A program made the position numbers and the translations under genes. Of a stretch of DNA of 64,000 bases, positions 34,744 to 43,904 are shown one piece after another. Where the stretch lies: NCBI GenBank assembly GCA_016840285.1, contig JAEOSR010000146.1:41868-105867 (forward strand), given 5' to 3'. This DNA comes from Candidatus Hodarchaeota archaeon. GTDB taxonomy: Archaea > Asgardarchaeota > Heimdallarchaeia > Hodarchaeales > Hodarchaeaceae. How positions within the stretch are numbered: position 1 is the first letter of the stretch; the number at the start of each line of letters is the position of its first letter. The notes under the pieces are model-generated. The model saw only the letters and a list, made by a program, of their open reading frames with translations. It was not told where the DNA came from and did no database searches.

Positions 34744-34983
34744 CTAATCTTTTTCGTCAATGCCTAGCAGTCTTAAATCTAGCAGTTGGTTAACAACACA
34801 TCTGCGAACGAACTCAGACGCATTATCAGCTATTCCTAAGTCAATAGCTTTCCTAATAGAATCATAAAGAGGATCTGAAACACGTAGTAAGATTGTTTTA
34901 GCTTTCTCCTTTCTTTTAATGGAAGCTTCGTCTTCCAGAGTAGATTTGTTTGAGTTTGGAGTTCGAGACATAATTAATACCAT
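34744..34983 (-). CDS. Ribbon-helix-helix-type DNA-binding protein
   Basis: A 79-residue protein with basic N-terminus and a predicted RHH fold: beta strand KTILLRVSDPLYDSIRKAID, a turn LGIADNASEFV, and second helix RRCVVNQLLDLRLL. Such small dimers act as transcriptional regulators or antitoxins. Possible starts are ATG 34983 or ATG 34971 (MSRTPNS). A minus-strand TATA-like TTAATATATC (35018-35027) fits either. It lies back to back with the cassette's last gene and divergent from a small membrane gene; no toxin partner is seen. The regulated genes are unknown. Confidence 0.6.
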   Translation of the reverse strand: MVLIMSRTPNSNKSTLEDEASIKRKEKAKTILLRVSDPLYDSIRKAIDLGIADNASEFVRRCVVNQLLDLRLLGIDEKD

Positions 34984-35037
34984 TTTCTTCTGACTAATCT
35001 CACGAAGGAATTTTCATGATATATTAATTTAGCTACC

Positions 35038-35045
35038 TTTATATA
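35038..35045 (+). promoter_or_regulatory. TATA-box-like element for small membrane protein gene
   Basis: TTTATATA about 46 bases before GTG 35084, which gives a short leader if initiation falls 25 bases downstream. Confidence 0.4.
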
Positions 35046-35083
35046 CTTTTTGTTATCAATTGATAATCAAATAGAAGACTAGT

Positions 35084-35290
35084 GTGAACTATATGGATAA
35101 TCAAAATATATTAGATTTGGGAAAAATTACTGCTATTATGACTGGATCGACAATTTTGGGAATATTTCTTGGTAGTAGAACTGGAGGAACCTATATTTTC
35201 GAGGTAGGAAGCAATCTCATGATGGTACTACTAGTATTCATGATTCTAGCTTCCAGTTTAACTGTAGCCTACCTTTGGATGTCAAAATGA
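35084..35290 (+). CDS. Small two-helix membrane protein
   Basis: A 68-residue product, with GTG 35084 or ATG 35093 as start. The two hydrophobic segments are KITAIMTGSTILGIFLG and LMMVLLVFMILASSLTVAYL. No motif is recognised. Its TGA stop overlaps the ATG of the next gene (ATGA), so the two are probably co-translated. Glycine-rich first segment may pack helix against helix. Function unknown. Confidence 0.6.
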   Translation: MNYMDNQNILDLGKITAIMTGSTILGIFLGSRTGGTYIFEVGSNLMMVLLVFMILASSLTVAYLWMSK

Positions 35291-35808
35291 TGATTAATTG
35301 TTCTAAGAAGCCCCTCATTGTACCTATGGCAATGACTATACTCATTACTTCCATTGCACTTCTTACATTTTGCTCTGCTCAACAAGTTCAAGTTGAACTT
35401 CCTCCTCATCCTGAAATCCATCCCAATCTTTCTCGAGATGGTTCTAATTATAGTGGTTTCATTGATATTATAATCCCCTTTAATATTAGTAACCATTCTC
35501 TAGCTTCTTTAAAGAATGGTAATATCATTGCTTCGTTGTCTGTTGTTAGTATTGAGAATTTTGGTTTATTTCCTGATACAACATTAGTGAATGTTTCACA
35601 AAAAATTCAGACTATGAATCCAAGTGATTTCGTGCAGATTGTGCTTAACATAAATGTTTCTTCTTGGATTCCAATACTTGCGGTTTTGAATGCCTATTTA
35701 GTTCTGGATTTCGATATCAGTTTGGATTTTCAACTTGGATTTTTTTCCTTCCCTATCCATCTAGTTGGCCGGATACAAGATACGTGGGATGCTCCGTTCT
35801 CCTTATAA
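35287..35808 (+). CDS. Secreted or lipid-facing protein of unknown function
   Basis: The protein, about 173 residues, begins with a signal-like sequence (MAMTILITSIALLTFCSAQQ, cysteine followed by SAQQ). The rest is a beta-rich extracellular domain with many N-glycosylation-type Asn-x-Ser/Thr sites. ATG 35287 is the start because it overlaps the stop of the preceding gene as ATGA; the TTG at 35275 lies inside that gene. No homology is recognised. The pairing suggests that the small membrane protein and this secreted protein work together. Confidence 0.6.
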   Translation: MMINCSKKPLIVPMAMTILITSIALLTFCSAQQVQVELPPHPEIHPNLSRDGSNYSGFIDIIIPFNISNHSLASLKNGNIIASLSVVSIENFGLFPDTTLVNVSQKIQTMNPSDFVQIVLNINVSSWIPILAVLNAYLVLDFDISLDFQLGFFSFPIHLVGRIQDTWDAPFSL

Positions 35809-35949
35809 CAACATTCAATACTTAGGTTTAATAGAAAATACTCATAACTTAGATATAATATAATTAAAAATCCATAGATTTTTAAATTTCTCTGAAGCAT
35901 GAGATAATTGCAATTTCCTTTCTCAAACAAGAAATAAGATGATGTGATA

Positions 35950-36444
35950 ATGATGGGTTTTAAAGAAACTTATGAAGCAGTTAAATCAGATCCTTCCAAA
36001 GGTGAGAAAAACTTCAATGTTGTCGTAGAATCTCAACCTGATGGAAGTTTCCTAGCTAACATGGGAGAAAACTTTAAGTCTACTTTTGATGCTCCTCCTG
36101 GACTTGGTGGTAAAGATATCGGCCCCTCGCCACTTTTGGGAATTCTTGCAGCAGTTGGGGGTTGTATTGGTGCAGTAATCAAGTTCTGGAGTCAAATAAT
36201 GGATGTTCCTGTTGATCATGTTAAAATCTTTTCACGAGGTCATATCAATCTGGCCGGGATATTCGGAACAGACGATGCAAACTATAAGGGTATGTACGAC
36301 AAAATTGAACCGATAGTAGAAATCACAACTTCTGCACCGAAGGAGAAAGTCGATGAACTTATGGATCAGGTTTGGAAACATTGCCCTATTATCAATAATT
36401 TCAACCTCGAATCTGGATTGCAATGGCGTTTAAAAGTTAAGTAA
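35950..36444 (+). CDS. OsmC-family peroxiredoxin-like protein
   Basis: A member of the OsmC/Ohr family, thiol-dependent hydroperoxide reductases. IGPSPLLGILAAVGGCIGAV carries the first conserved cysteine, and HCPIINNF the second. Central residues PVDHVKIFSRGHIN match the family's second strand. Starts ATG 35950 and 35953 are both plausible; GTG 35944 adds little. The gene lies next to a CoA-disulfide-reductase-like oxidoreductase on the same strand, so it could belong to redox defence. The physiological substrate may be a lipid peroxide or another thiol reaction. Confidence 0.85.
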   Translation: MMGFKETYEAVKSDPSKGEKNFNVVVESQPDGSFLANMGENFKSTFDAPPGLGGKDIGPSPLLGILAAVGGCIGAVIKFWSQIMDVPVDHVKIFSRGHINLAGIFGTDDANYKGMYDKIEPIVEITTSAPKEKVDELMDQVWKHCPIINNFNLESGLQWRLKVK

Positions 36445-36606
36445 CCTCCTCATCTTCTTTTTTTATTTTTCTGCCCCGACCTGAACCACAAGGTTTTATT
36501 TTTAGAATAACTGGGTTTTTTAAGAGCTTTTAGAATTAGTTGTGATCTAGCATAGAAGATGTTCTTAACTCCTCTCCTAATTTTTTGGAAACATGAGGAA
36601 AATGAG

Positions 36607-37956
36607 ATGAAAATAGTTGTTATAGGGGGGAATCCTGCTGGACTGAGTGCAGCTAGTGCAGTTCGCAGGACACATGCAAATTGGGAAATTGACGTCTATG
36701 AAAAAGACCAATATATTTCTTACGGCTCATGTGGTATTCCTTATTACGTTGCAGATGAAGTTAAGAGTCTAGATAATTTAATAACTCTTACGAAAGAAAA
36801 ATTAGAACAAAAACGGAACATTCCTGTTCATCTGTTTCATGAAGTTATTAGGGTCGATTATGATAAAAAAAAGGTTCATATTAAAGATATCAAGAATGAG
36901 AAAGAATTTGAGAAAGAATACGATTACCTAGTCATTACCACGGGTGGCAAAGCAAAAGATTTTCCAAACTTGGAAATGGATCATCCGCGCATTTTCAAAA
37001 TCCATACATTAGGTCATGCAAAGAGACTTAAGATGTTTCTGAAAGAAAATGAGGTTAATTCAGTTGTAATTATCGGTGCAGGTTACATTGGATTGGAAAT
37101 GCTTGAATCTTATAAAGCACAAGGAGTTAATGATGTGACCATCATTGGTCCTCGTATATTATTCACTTCACAAAGTCAACAATATATTAAGAAGGAACTG
37201 GAAAAACATGGCGTAAAGACTCTTCTCCAGAAACGAGTTCAAACAATTGAACCTCTATCGGATAAGCGGTTGAAAATTATTCTATTAAATGGTCAAGTCT
37301 TAGAAACTGATATTATACAAGTTACCATAGGAGTGGAACCCGCAACAGATATCTTCAAAGAGACGGGGTTGGATATGCTGCCCAATGGAGCAATCATTAC
37401 AGATGAATACATGCGCACAAACATTGAAAATGTATATGCAGCAGGAGATTGTGTTGCTTCCTATCATCAAACCTTAGAGAGAAATATATATCTTCCTTTA
37501 GCTCCTGCTGCTAACAAACAAGGCCGAATCGCAGGGTCACATATTGCAGGAAATAAGGTTGATCCATTTCCAGGGGTTATAGGAACATCGATATTCAAAG
37601 TGCTTAATTTATACTGCGGGAGAACGGGGATAACTGAGGAACAGGGGAAAGAACTTGGGTTAAACGTCCAAACGATACTTATTGAGAATAATGAAATTGC
37701 CCATTACTATCCTGGCGCAAATAAAATGTCCATTCTACTCATTTTTAATCCTAAGAGTCACCTTCTTTTAGGTGCTGAAATTACAGCGCCATCCCCATTG
37801 GGTGCAAAGAAAATTGATGTGTTAGCAACTGCACTTGCCGCTAAAATGCGAATTGACGATATTCAGAAACTAGATCTCTCTTATGCACCTCCTTTTGCTC
37901 CAGTTTGGGATCCCATTCTCATTGCCGCTAATGTTGCAAGGAGAAAATGTGAGTAA
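36607..37956 (+). CDS. FAD-dependent pyridine nucleotide-disulfide oxidoreductase (CoA-disulfide reductase type)
   Basis: NAD(P)H-using flavoprotein of the CoA-disulfide reductase/NADH oxidase group. MKIVVIGGNPAGLSAASAV binds FAD, SYGSCGIPYYVADEV carries the single catalytic cysteine, SVVIIGAGYIGLEMLESYK binds NAD(P)H, and NVYAAGDCVA is the second FAD loop. Length about 450 is usual. I prefer ATG 36607 over 36559, because the earlier codons are unlike the family and GAGG at 36595-36598 fits ATG 36607. It would reduce CoA disulfide, or oxygen or sulfur, keeping thiols reduced. Good family confidence; exact substrate uncertain. Confidence 0.9.
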   Translation: MKIVVIGGNPAGLSAASAVRRTHANWEIDVYEKDQYISYGSCGIPYYVADEVKSLDNLITLTKEKLEQKRNIPVHLFHEVIRVDYDKKKVHIKDIKNEKEFEKEYDYLVITTGGKAKDFPNLEMDHPRIFKIHTLGHAKRLKMFLKENEVNSVVIIGAGYIGLEMLESYKAQGVNDVTIIGPRILFTSQSQQYIKKELEKHGVKTLLQKRVQTIEPLSDKRLKIILLNGQVLETDIIQVTIGVEPATDIFKETGLDMLPNGAIITDEYMRTNIENVYAAGDCVASYHQTLERNIYLPLAPAANKQGRIAGSHIAGNKVDPFPGVIGTSIFKVLNLYCGRTGITEEQGKELGLNVQTILIENNEIAHYYPGANKMSILLIFNPKSHLLLGAEITAPSPLGAKKIDVLATALAAKMRIDDIQKLDLSYAPPFAPVWDPILIAANVARRKCE

Positions 37957-38018
37957 CAGTCAGCTGTGTAAAGGACTTCATGTTAAACACTTTTTCAAAT
38001 GAATTGTTTGTAGAAATC

Positions 38019-38036
38019 CCCTGAAATCATTCAGGG
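38019..38036. repeat. Hairpin in convergent intergenic region
   Basis: CCCTGAA at 38019-38025 and TTCAGGG at 38030-38036 form a seven-base stem with a four-base loop, between the flavoprotein gene and the convergent DUF134 gene. It may serve as a two-way terminator, but no U-rich tract follows. Confidence 0.4.
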
Positions 38037-38085
38037 AAGGAATGATGCTTATTGAATTTTGAAGAAGCAGGAATGGCGTGTCTCT

Positions 38086-38535
38086 TTATTTTAGTGATTG
38101 AATTCGATGTTCATAGTTGGAATGGACATGTAGATGAATTTTAGTTGAATGACAGTATTCACACTGTTCCAATTCTTGTTCTCCTCCTCCTTCTGGAACC
38201 AATTGAATGTGTCCACATTCCTCACAATGATAATAGTCTGTAGGATTTGCGATCTTTATAGCCAAACCATGAAGTAATGCATTAGCGATTTTACGATGAG
38301 CTACTTCTAAATGTCTTGAGATAGAAGACTGTGAAATCTTCATTTTTTCAGCAGCGTCCTTTTGTTTCATTCCTTCTAAATCAGTGAGTCGGATTGCTTC
38401 TAACTCTTCAATAGTAATTTCTTCTTCACCTGGAATATCTATTAGCGGAACACCCCGAGGCTTGAAATAAAATTGTGAGGGTTCACAGCGGACCGATCGA
38501 GGATTTCTACCACGAGGAATCGTTATCCACTCCAA
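38086..38535 (-). CDS. DUF134 predicted DNA-binding regulator
   Basis: Archaeal DUF134 (UPF0251) protein with a sigma-like helix-turn-helix. FYFKPRGVPLIDIPG and ELEAIRLTDLEGMKQKDAAE open the family block, and the helix pair QKDAAEKMKISQSSISRH binds DNA. Here a C-terminal zinc-ribbon-like part (CEECGHIQLV and CEYCHSTK) is added, giving 149 residues; cysteine pairs may hold zinc. A 20-base palindrome and TATA-like element on its promoter side suggest autoregulation. Its targets are unknown. Confidence 0.88.
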   Translation of the reverse strand: MEWITIPRGRNPRSVRCEPSQFYFKPRGVPLIDIPGEEEITIEELEAIRLTDLEGMKQKDAAEKMKISQSSISRHLEVAHRKIANALLHGLAIKIANPTDYYHCEECGHIQLVPEGGGEQELEQCEYCHSTKIHLHVHSNYEHRIQSLK

Positions 38536-38584
38536 AGAAGTATCATTTCATCATTCAACTTTAAACGATCTACATATTAAGCTT

Positions 38585-38592
38585 GATATAAA
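38585..38592 (-). promoter_or_regulatory. TATA-box-like element for DUF134 gene
   Basis: On the minus strand this reads TTTATATC, 50-57 bases before the ATG at 38535. The palindrome at 38595-38614 abuts its upstream side. Confidence 0.45.
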
Positions 38593-38594
38593 GG

Positions 38595-38614
38595 TTATGA
38601 ATAAATATTCATAA
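38595..38614. promoter_or_regulatory. Perfect 20-bp palindrome, probable operator
   Basis: TTATGAATA, two central bases, then TATTCATAA: nine-base arms with perfect symmetry. It lies directly upstream of the DUF134 TATA element, over the BRE position, so binding by DUF134 or another dimeric regulator would control that promoter. Confidence 0.5.
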
Positions 38615-38771
38615 ACAATGTTCTTGTATTTTAGATAAAGATGGGATCAAAAACCACCTCTATTATCCACCTCCATTAACGCGATATCTTATTATCATTT
38701 CATTTCTGGATTAATAATTCTATATATCTGGATAGAAAAATAAATAAGACTAAGTGATAAGAGTATATCTG

Positions 38772-40016
38772 TTAAAAGCTATCTAGTTGATTAAGGATCA
38801 ATATTTCAAATGGTTTGGTTTCTTTTTCATAATATTTCTCTTCATTAAGCAAGTCTTTGGATTTTCCTATTGCTAATAATCGTTTTTTCGTCAGTTCAAT
38901 AGCATATTTTGAGGAATCTACTCCTATCCATCGTCTATTTAGTTTTTCTGCTGCTGTCAAAGTGGTTCCAGATCCACAGAAAAAATCCGCAATAATATCC
39001 CCCATATTGGTGGTCATTTTTATGACTCTTTTGAGTAGAGCTTCAGGTTTTTGTGTTGGATACCATAAGCGTTCTTTATCATTCGACGCGAGAGATGGAA
39101 TATCAGTCCAGAGGTTTCCAATCTTTCTCCCTAGGTATTCATCCGCATAACGTTTGTAACGTGGTCTCCCCTTACTTGTCCAAAGAATCAGATGAGGATT
39201 TTCCTTTAATCTTTTGTCAAAAGTTTCTTGTGTCCATCGCCAACCCACGCTTGTTCTGACCTCTCTGCTATCAATTATCCTTTTCTCACCAATGCTATAT
39301 GCATTTGCACTCTGTTCAAGTTTTTCGTGGGTAAATTGGCGTCTTGTTTCTTTCTCAATGTATGGAAATTTCTCATTTATCTCATCAGCAGTCAAGCGCT
39401 GGTATGGTTGATGGTACACCATATTTTTGGTTTTGCTGTACCAAAGGATAACATCAGTCATTACATCCATCGTTGATGACAAATGGTGTCCTGGGGTGCG
39501 TTGCCAAATTATGTCTGCTCTGAAGTTTTTACGCCCCAAAATTTCATCCATAATCACTTTGACATAATGTACTGCATGCCAGTCTAAATGAACGAAAATC
39601 GAGCCATTATTAGCTAATAGTTCTCGTATTAAAACCAACCTTTCATATAAAAAAGTCAAATAAGTATCCAGACCATTTACTCCCCAAGTATCTTGAAATC
39701 CGTTTTTTATTACATTTGAAGATTTCTTTAATGTTTTTTCTTGTTTTTTTCCGTTTTTTATAATTTTTTTGTGAATTATTCCTGAACCAAAAGGCGGATC
39801 AATGTATACAACATTAATTTTTCCTGTAAATTCTCTTAGAAGGGATTTTATCACAGGTTTGTTATCTCCTGTTATAAGCTTATTTCTCCACCCTTCTTTA
39901 GACCTTGGTGTGTTTATTGATTGGACTACCTTTAATGGGTGAGGTTTGTCAGTAAGTCTCCCTTTTATTTGATTTTTTCCTCTCCAAATAAGCTCACATT
40001 TCTCAATTATTGTCAT
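38772..40016 (-). CDS. Beta-class adenine-type DNA methyltransferase (Mod-like), no partner seen
   Basis: Site-specific DNA methyltransferase of the Mod/type III-like amino-methyltransferase class. The catalytic VVYIDPPFGSG (DPPF 73-76) comes before the AdoMet motif IIADFFCGSGTTL (near 344), the order of the beta class. Between them are ILGRKNFRADIIWQR and LWYPTQKPEALLKRV. 414 residues is right for a solitary enzyme. No restriction helicase or nuclease gene is adjacent, so it is probably an orphan methylase. It resembles the active half of the duplicated enzyme at 61005. The target base is probably adenine N6 or cytosine N4, undecided by eye. Confidence 0.9.
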   Translation of the reverse strand: MTIIEKCELIWRGKNQIKGRLTDKPHPLKVVQSINTPRSKEGWRNKLITGDNKPVIKSLLREFTGKINVVYIDPPFGSGIIHKKIIKNGKKQEKTLKKSSNVIKNGFQDTWGVNGLDTYLTFLYERLVLIRELLANNGSIFVHLDWHAVHYVKVIMDEILGRKNFRADIIWQRTPGHHLSSTMDVMTDVILWYSKTKNMVYHQPYQRLTADEINEKFPYIEKETRRQFTHEKLEQSANAYSIGEKRIIDSREVRTSVGWRWTQETFDKRLKENPHLILWTSKGRPRYKRYADEYLGRKIGNLWTDIPSLASNDKERLWYPTQKPEALLKRVIKMTTNMGDIIADFFCGSGTTLTAAEKLNRRWIGVDSSKYAIELTKKRLLAIGKSKDLLNEEKYYEKETKPFEILILNQLDSF

Positions 40017-40311
40017 AACAGTGGTTTCTCCTCTAGATAATTCGGAATTATTTATCTCTTACATGACACCTTGTTGTTTGCTCTCATTGATGTCTTATAA
40101 ATAAATAGTATTCGATTTTCTTATCTCTTTCTCGCTTGATTAGCTAAGACAATCTACAAATAAAGACAAGTGAGAATTGTAATGTGTTTTTACTTTATTT
40201 TTAATTAAGCAAACATATATATCAAAGGTCATAATTACCTCTTTCGTATTTCATATTACTATGTGAAACTAATCCAGAACTAAAGAACTGAATAATCTGT
40301 TGGTGTAAAAG

Positions 40312-40680
40312 TTGAGCTACCAAGATACTATGAATTCATTAATTCAAAATGGGTATATTTCGATTGTAACGATTCTTGATGCTAATGGAGGAGTTTACTG
40401 GACTAATCAACCTGATTGGCAAGTAGACGGTGCAGCTGTATTAAATGCTTGGAAAAATAAAGAACCAGGAATAACTATCGCTGGAACCCGTTTTTCTTCT
40501 ATTATGAATGAATGGGAAACTGGTTATTTTGTAGCACGAAATGTTGGTGGAGCTGGTATAATAGTAATAGCTCGTGCACCAAATGGCTATTATTTCTTGA
40601 CTTGGACCCCTGGAGATGTGCAGATCCCTCCCCTGAACATCCATGCTGAAGTATCTCGGATGGCAGCACTATTCCGATAA
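40312..40680 (+). CDS. Profilin
   Basis: A 122-residue Asgard profilin, an actin-monomer-binding protein that controls actin polymerisation. It aligns with eukaryotic profilin from end to end: the N-terminal helix SYQDTMNSLIQNGYISIVTI matches SWQxYVD...LxxAAI, GGVYWTNQPDW the GSVWAQS strand, VLNAWKNKEPGITIAGTRFS the helix and GxxxxGTKY strand, then the last helix HAEVSRMAALF. The TTG 40312 start is needed to keep the SYQD helix; the ATG at 40330 would lose it. A perfect-palindrome terminator follows. No actin gene is in this window. Confidence 0.85.
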   Translation: MSYQDTMNSLIQNGYISIVTILDANGGVYWTNQPDWQVDGAAVLNAWKNKEPGITIAGTRFSSIMNEWETGYFVARNVGGAGIIVIARAPNGYYFLTWTPGDVQIPPLNIHAEVSRMAALFR

Positions 40681-40711
40681 GCACTAGCAAGTTGTCTTTA
40701 TTTTCACTCGA

Positions 40712-40729
40712 GGGTGTTTTAAAACACCC
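40712..40729 (+). terminator. Perfect palindromic hairpin followed by T-rich tail
   Basis: GGGTGTTTTAAAACACCC is an 18-base palindrome 32 bases after the profilin stop, followed by GTTTATTTTTC, the form of a stem plus T-tract. Confidence 0.6.
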
Positions 40730-40946
40730 GTTTATTTTTCAAAATAATATGGGGAGTAGGATTTAGGGAAAATTCTGTTAATCAAATCTTTTAACCGATT
40801 AGGTTTTAGACAGAGAATACTCTATTAAGTCCAGTTTGATTTCTATTCAAACAATGATGTAATTGCTTCCAATGGATTCTTAATAAACCTATTCAATCAT
40901 TTTCTTTATCACTAAACCTCCCAAAATGTTTTAAGAGTTGGAATTC

Positions 40947-43904
40947 ATGAAATCTACAGTAGAAGAGTTCTATCCTCTCTATAGAAATGTTTGGAAGTAT
41001 TTACTTAAAAACTTAAGTGGAATTCATGATGAAGTAAGAAAGAAAGAATTTGCAAATTCTTTTTTACTGCAAATGCTGATTTTCTGGTTTATCCAAAGAA
41101 AAAAGTTTTTCAACGAAGACAAAAATTATTTTATAACAAAATTTAAAGAATTTGCTACAAAAAAAACCCCATACAAAAATTACTTTGAATTTATAATTTA
41201 TTTTTTAAAACAAATTAATCTCCATACAGTAAATAGCCATTTCGACAACAAGATCACTGGAAAGATTGTGATTCCAGGGCCAGTAATCGTTTTTGATTGC
41301 ACAGATAATCTGGAAGGAATATCAATCCCGAATAAGTGTTTCTACATTAAAGAAAGAACCAAACAAAAAAAGAACTATTCATCTAAAAAAAATAAAACTA
41401 GGGATTTTCCAATACTAAATGTTTTTGACAAACATGTTGTCAGTTTTGATGGCTTTATTCTTAGTGGGATATATGAGAATTTCATTACTCAAATGAAAAA
41501 GAAGAACTTTGGAGTTTATTATACACCTGAAACAATAACATCCTATATTTGCAAAACCACTATTGAGTCATGTCTCTTTGACAAAGTGAACATTAAATTC
41601 AATTCTAATTTTGAAACTATAGACTCTATCATAAACTCTCATGATGTAAGGATTATTAAATATCTCTTATTACAATTGCAGACTCTTAAAATATTAGATC
41701 CTGCTGTTGGCACCGCTCACATACTGGAAAGTGCTATTAAGAGCCTAATAGAGATTTATGAGCGAATTTGGAGGGATTCTGAAAAAAATATCCTAATTAT
41801 AAGTTTGAAAGATGAAAAAGGTAGCAAAATATGCCCTTTATTGGAAATTTCTAATGAGGATGATTTTAAATTCTCTGTTATGCACTCTATTCTTACACAC
41901 AACATTTATGGTGTTGATACAGACCCTGATGTCTTAAAGGTTGCTAAAATAAGATTATTTTTATTATTAATTGGATTCTTTGATGATCATGAGAAACTTC
42001 CTCAAGATTTCCCTACAATTGACTTGAACTTGAAGGAGGGAAATTCGCTTTTAGGATATATACAATTTGACAGGTTAAGTAAACAAATGAAACTTGAGTC
42101 GTATTTACCGAAAAACAATACAAGATCTAAACTAGAAACCGTAACAGTAAATGCTAAACTACTTGAAAAAAGTAATTTGGATGAAATGTTCTCCAAAGAA
42201 TACTCAATAGACTTAACTCAACTCAAAAAGGTAAAAACTTTCCATTGGATAAGTGAATTCCCTGAAGTATTCCTGAAGGAAGGAGGTTTCAATATTATTC
42301 TTGCTAATCCACCTTATTTAGGTGAAAGCGGTAATAAAGAGCTTTTTAGAACATATGCTAAAGCTTTACCGGAATATTATGAAGGAAAGATGGATCTTTG
42401 GTATCTCTTTCTCCAAAGAAGTCTAGATTTAATGCGACCGAATGCATTTTCATCCTTTATTATATCCAGCTATTGGGTAACCGCAACAGGGGCCGCTAGA
42501 TTACGTGCTAGAATGCTGTCAGATACATTTATTATGCAATATATTAATTTTGGAGAGAATAAAGTATTCAACACGGCTCAAGGGGTTCATATTAACATAA
42601 TAACTTTTAAAAAAGCAAGACAAACGAATGATAGTATCGAATGTATCCTTTTTGATACTACATACCCACACGGTACAGATTTAATTCAGAAACTAACCGA
42701 GCAAAACACTTTCATGACAAAACAAGAGAAGCTCATTTTTAAGAAGTGGGACAGATACTTTCATTTTTTTCCAAAGAAAATCAGAGTGATTATTGAACAG
42801 ATTGTTGAAAACTCAACATCGTTGAAGACAAGTGGTTTTTATGTCAAAGAAGGTATTGTAACAGGCCTCAACAATATAACAGGACGACAGATTAAAAAAT
42901 ATAGCTTACCAGATGAATGGGCGGGATTAGGAGTGTTCATACTAAATAAAGAAAATCCTCAAGATTTGAATGTAATTGAATCGTTTTCTCAAGAAGAGAA
43001 AGTCCATTTAAAGAATTTTTATAAGAATTCTGACATTTCACGATATCATACAGCCGTTCAAACAAAGAAAAGTATACTTTACTTGAACAGAAACACTGTC
43101 AACTTATATGCGCTCCCCAAAATAAGAACACATATACAGAAATTCCAGGAAATATTACAAGAATCATTGGATAATCCACCATATATTAACAGGCCACGTA
43201 CTCAAGATATTTTCATATCCCCAAAGATTGTGACTCCCCAGAGAAGCTTAAGGAATACATTTGCATACAATTCGTTTAATTGGTATGCTGCTCAAGATGT
43301 GTACTATATCTTAAGCGATAGAAACAACAAAGAGAGGTTAAAAAGTCTTCTCTTAATCCTAAACTCAAAACTGGCCTATTTTTGGCTATATTGGATGGGA
43401 AAAAGAAAAGGAAAACATCTTGAATTATTTGGCGAACCATTGAGCTATTTTCCAATCCCTACTGATTTGAAAGTTTCCCTTTTATTTATCGAGATATGTG
43501 ATTATCTTCTATTCCTCCACTCGATTAAGTACAAAGAAAAACGTTTTCAACAAACGATTGCTTACTTCGAGACGCAAATCGTTGATTCACTAGTATATAC
43601 GCTTTATCTTAAAGAATTCTTTCAGAAAAATACATTTCATCAGTCGAAGTTTTCTTTATTAGAATATTTATCAAGAATGATTAAACGTATTGAATTTAAT
43701 AAATGGGAAATGCTCCATTACAAAGAAAAATCTGGAGAGCGATTGAGTAACGATGAAAAACATCAGCTAGAAATTCTGGAATCACAGAATCTTGAAATTA
43801 TTAAGGAATGTTACAAATTACTAAAGGATAACAAGCAGGTAAGGGATCTTATAAACCAGATAAAGGCCTTAGATTTTGTTAAAATAATTGAAGAGGGATT
43901 TTAA
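40947..43904 (+). CDS. Eco57I/TaqI-type adenine DNA methyltransferase, no nuclease seen
   Basis: A 985-residue N6-adenine methyltransferase of the gamma class. Motif I is ILDPAVGTAHILESAI (about residue 250), and motif IV is IILANPPYLGESGNKELF (NPPY near 455). FNTAQGVHINIITFKKAR follows, and the C-terminal third contains a TaqI-like specificity domain (LILNSKLAYFWLYWMG). Unlike many Eco57I enzymes, no PD-(D/E)xK nuclease motif is visible in the first 250 residues, so it looks like an orphan methylase or one whose nuclease lies elsewhere. ATG 40947 and TTG 40938 are both possible starts. It overlaps the convergent sirtuin gene by four bases. Confidence 0.88.
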   Translation: MKSTVEEFYPLYRNVWKYLLKNLSGIHDEVRKKEFANSFLLQMLIFWFIQRKKFFNEDKNYFITKFKEFATKKTPYKNYFEFIIYFLKQINLHTVNSHFDNKITGKIVIPGPVIVFDCTDNLEGISIPNKCFYIKERTKQKKNYSSKKNKTRDFPILNVFDKHVVSFDGFILSGIYENFITQMKKKNFGVYYTPETITSYICKTTIESCLFDKVNIKFNSNFETIDSIINSHDVRIIKYLLLQLQTLKILDPAVGTAHILESAIKSLIEIYERIWRDSEKNILIISLKDEKGSKICPLLEISNEDDFKFSVMHSILTHNIYGVDTDPDVLKVAKIRLFLLLIGFFDDHEKLPQDFPTIDLNLKEGNSLLGYIQFDRLSKQMKLESYLPKNNTRSKLETVTVNAKLLEKSNLDEMFSKEYSIDLTQLKKVKTFHWISEFPEVFLKEGGFNIILANPPYLGESGNKELFRTYAKALPEYYEGKMDLWYLFLQRSLDLMRPNAFSSFIISSYWVTATGAARLRARMLSDTFIMQYINFGENKVFNTAQGVHINIITFKKARQTNDSIECILFDTTYPHGTDLIQKLTEQNTFMTKQEKLIFKKWDRYFHFFPKKIRVIIEQIVENSTSLKTSGFYVKEGIVTGLNNITGRQIKKYSLPDEWAGLGVFILNKENPQDLNVIESFSQEEKVHLKNFYKNSDISRYHTAVQTKKSILYLNRNTVNLYALPKIRTHIQKFQEILQESLDNPPYINRPRTQDIFISPKIVTPQRSLRNTFAYNSFNWYAAQDVYYILSDRNNKERLKSLLLILNSKLAYFWLYWMGKRKGKHLELFGEPLSYFPIPTDLKVSLLFIEICDYLLFLHSIKYKEKRFQQTIAYFETQIVDSLVYTLYLKEFFQKNTFHQSKFSLLEYLSRMIKRIEFNKWEMLHYKEKSGERLSNDEKHQLEILESQNLEIIKECYKLLKDNKQVRDLINQIKALDFVKIIEEGF

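Noticed and set aside
38857..39476. Several plus-strand frames opposite the Mod-like methylase
   Set aside because: Antisense shadows of conserved DPPF/FCGSG-containing coding sequence.
40312..40680. Roadblock/LC7 assignment for the 122-residue protein
   Set aside because: The N-terminal helix and strand order match profilin end to end; the Roadblock pattern is not met.
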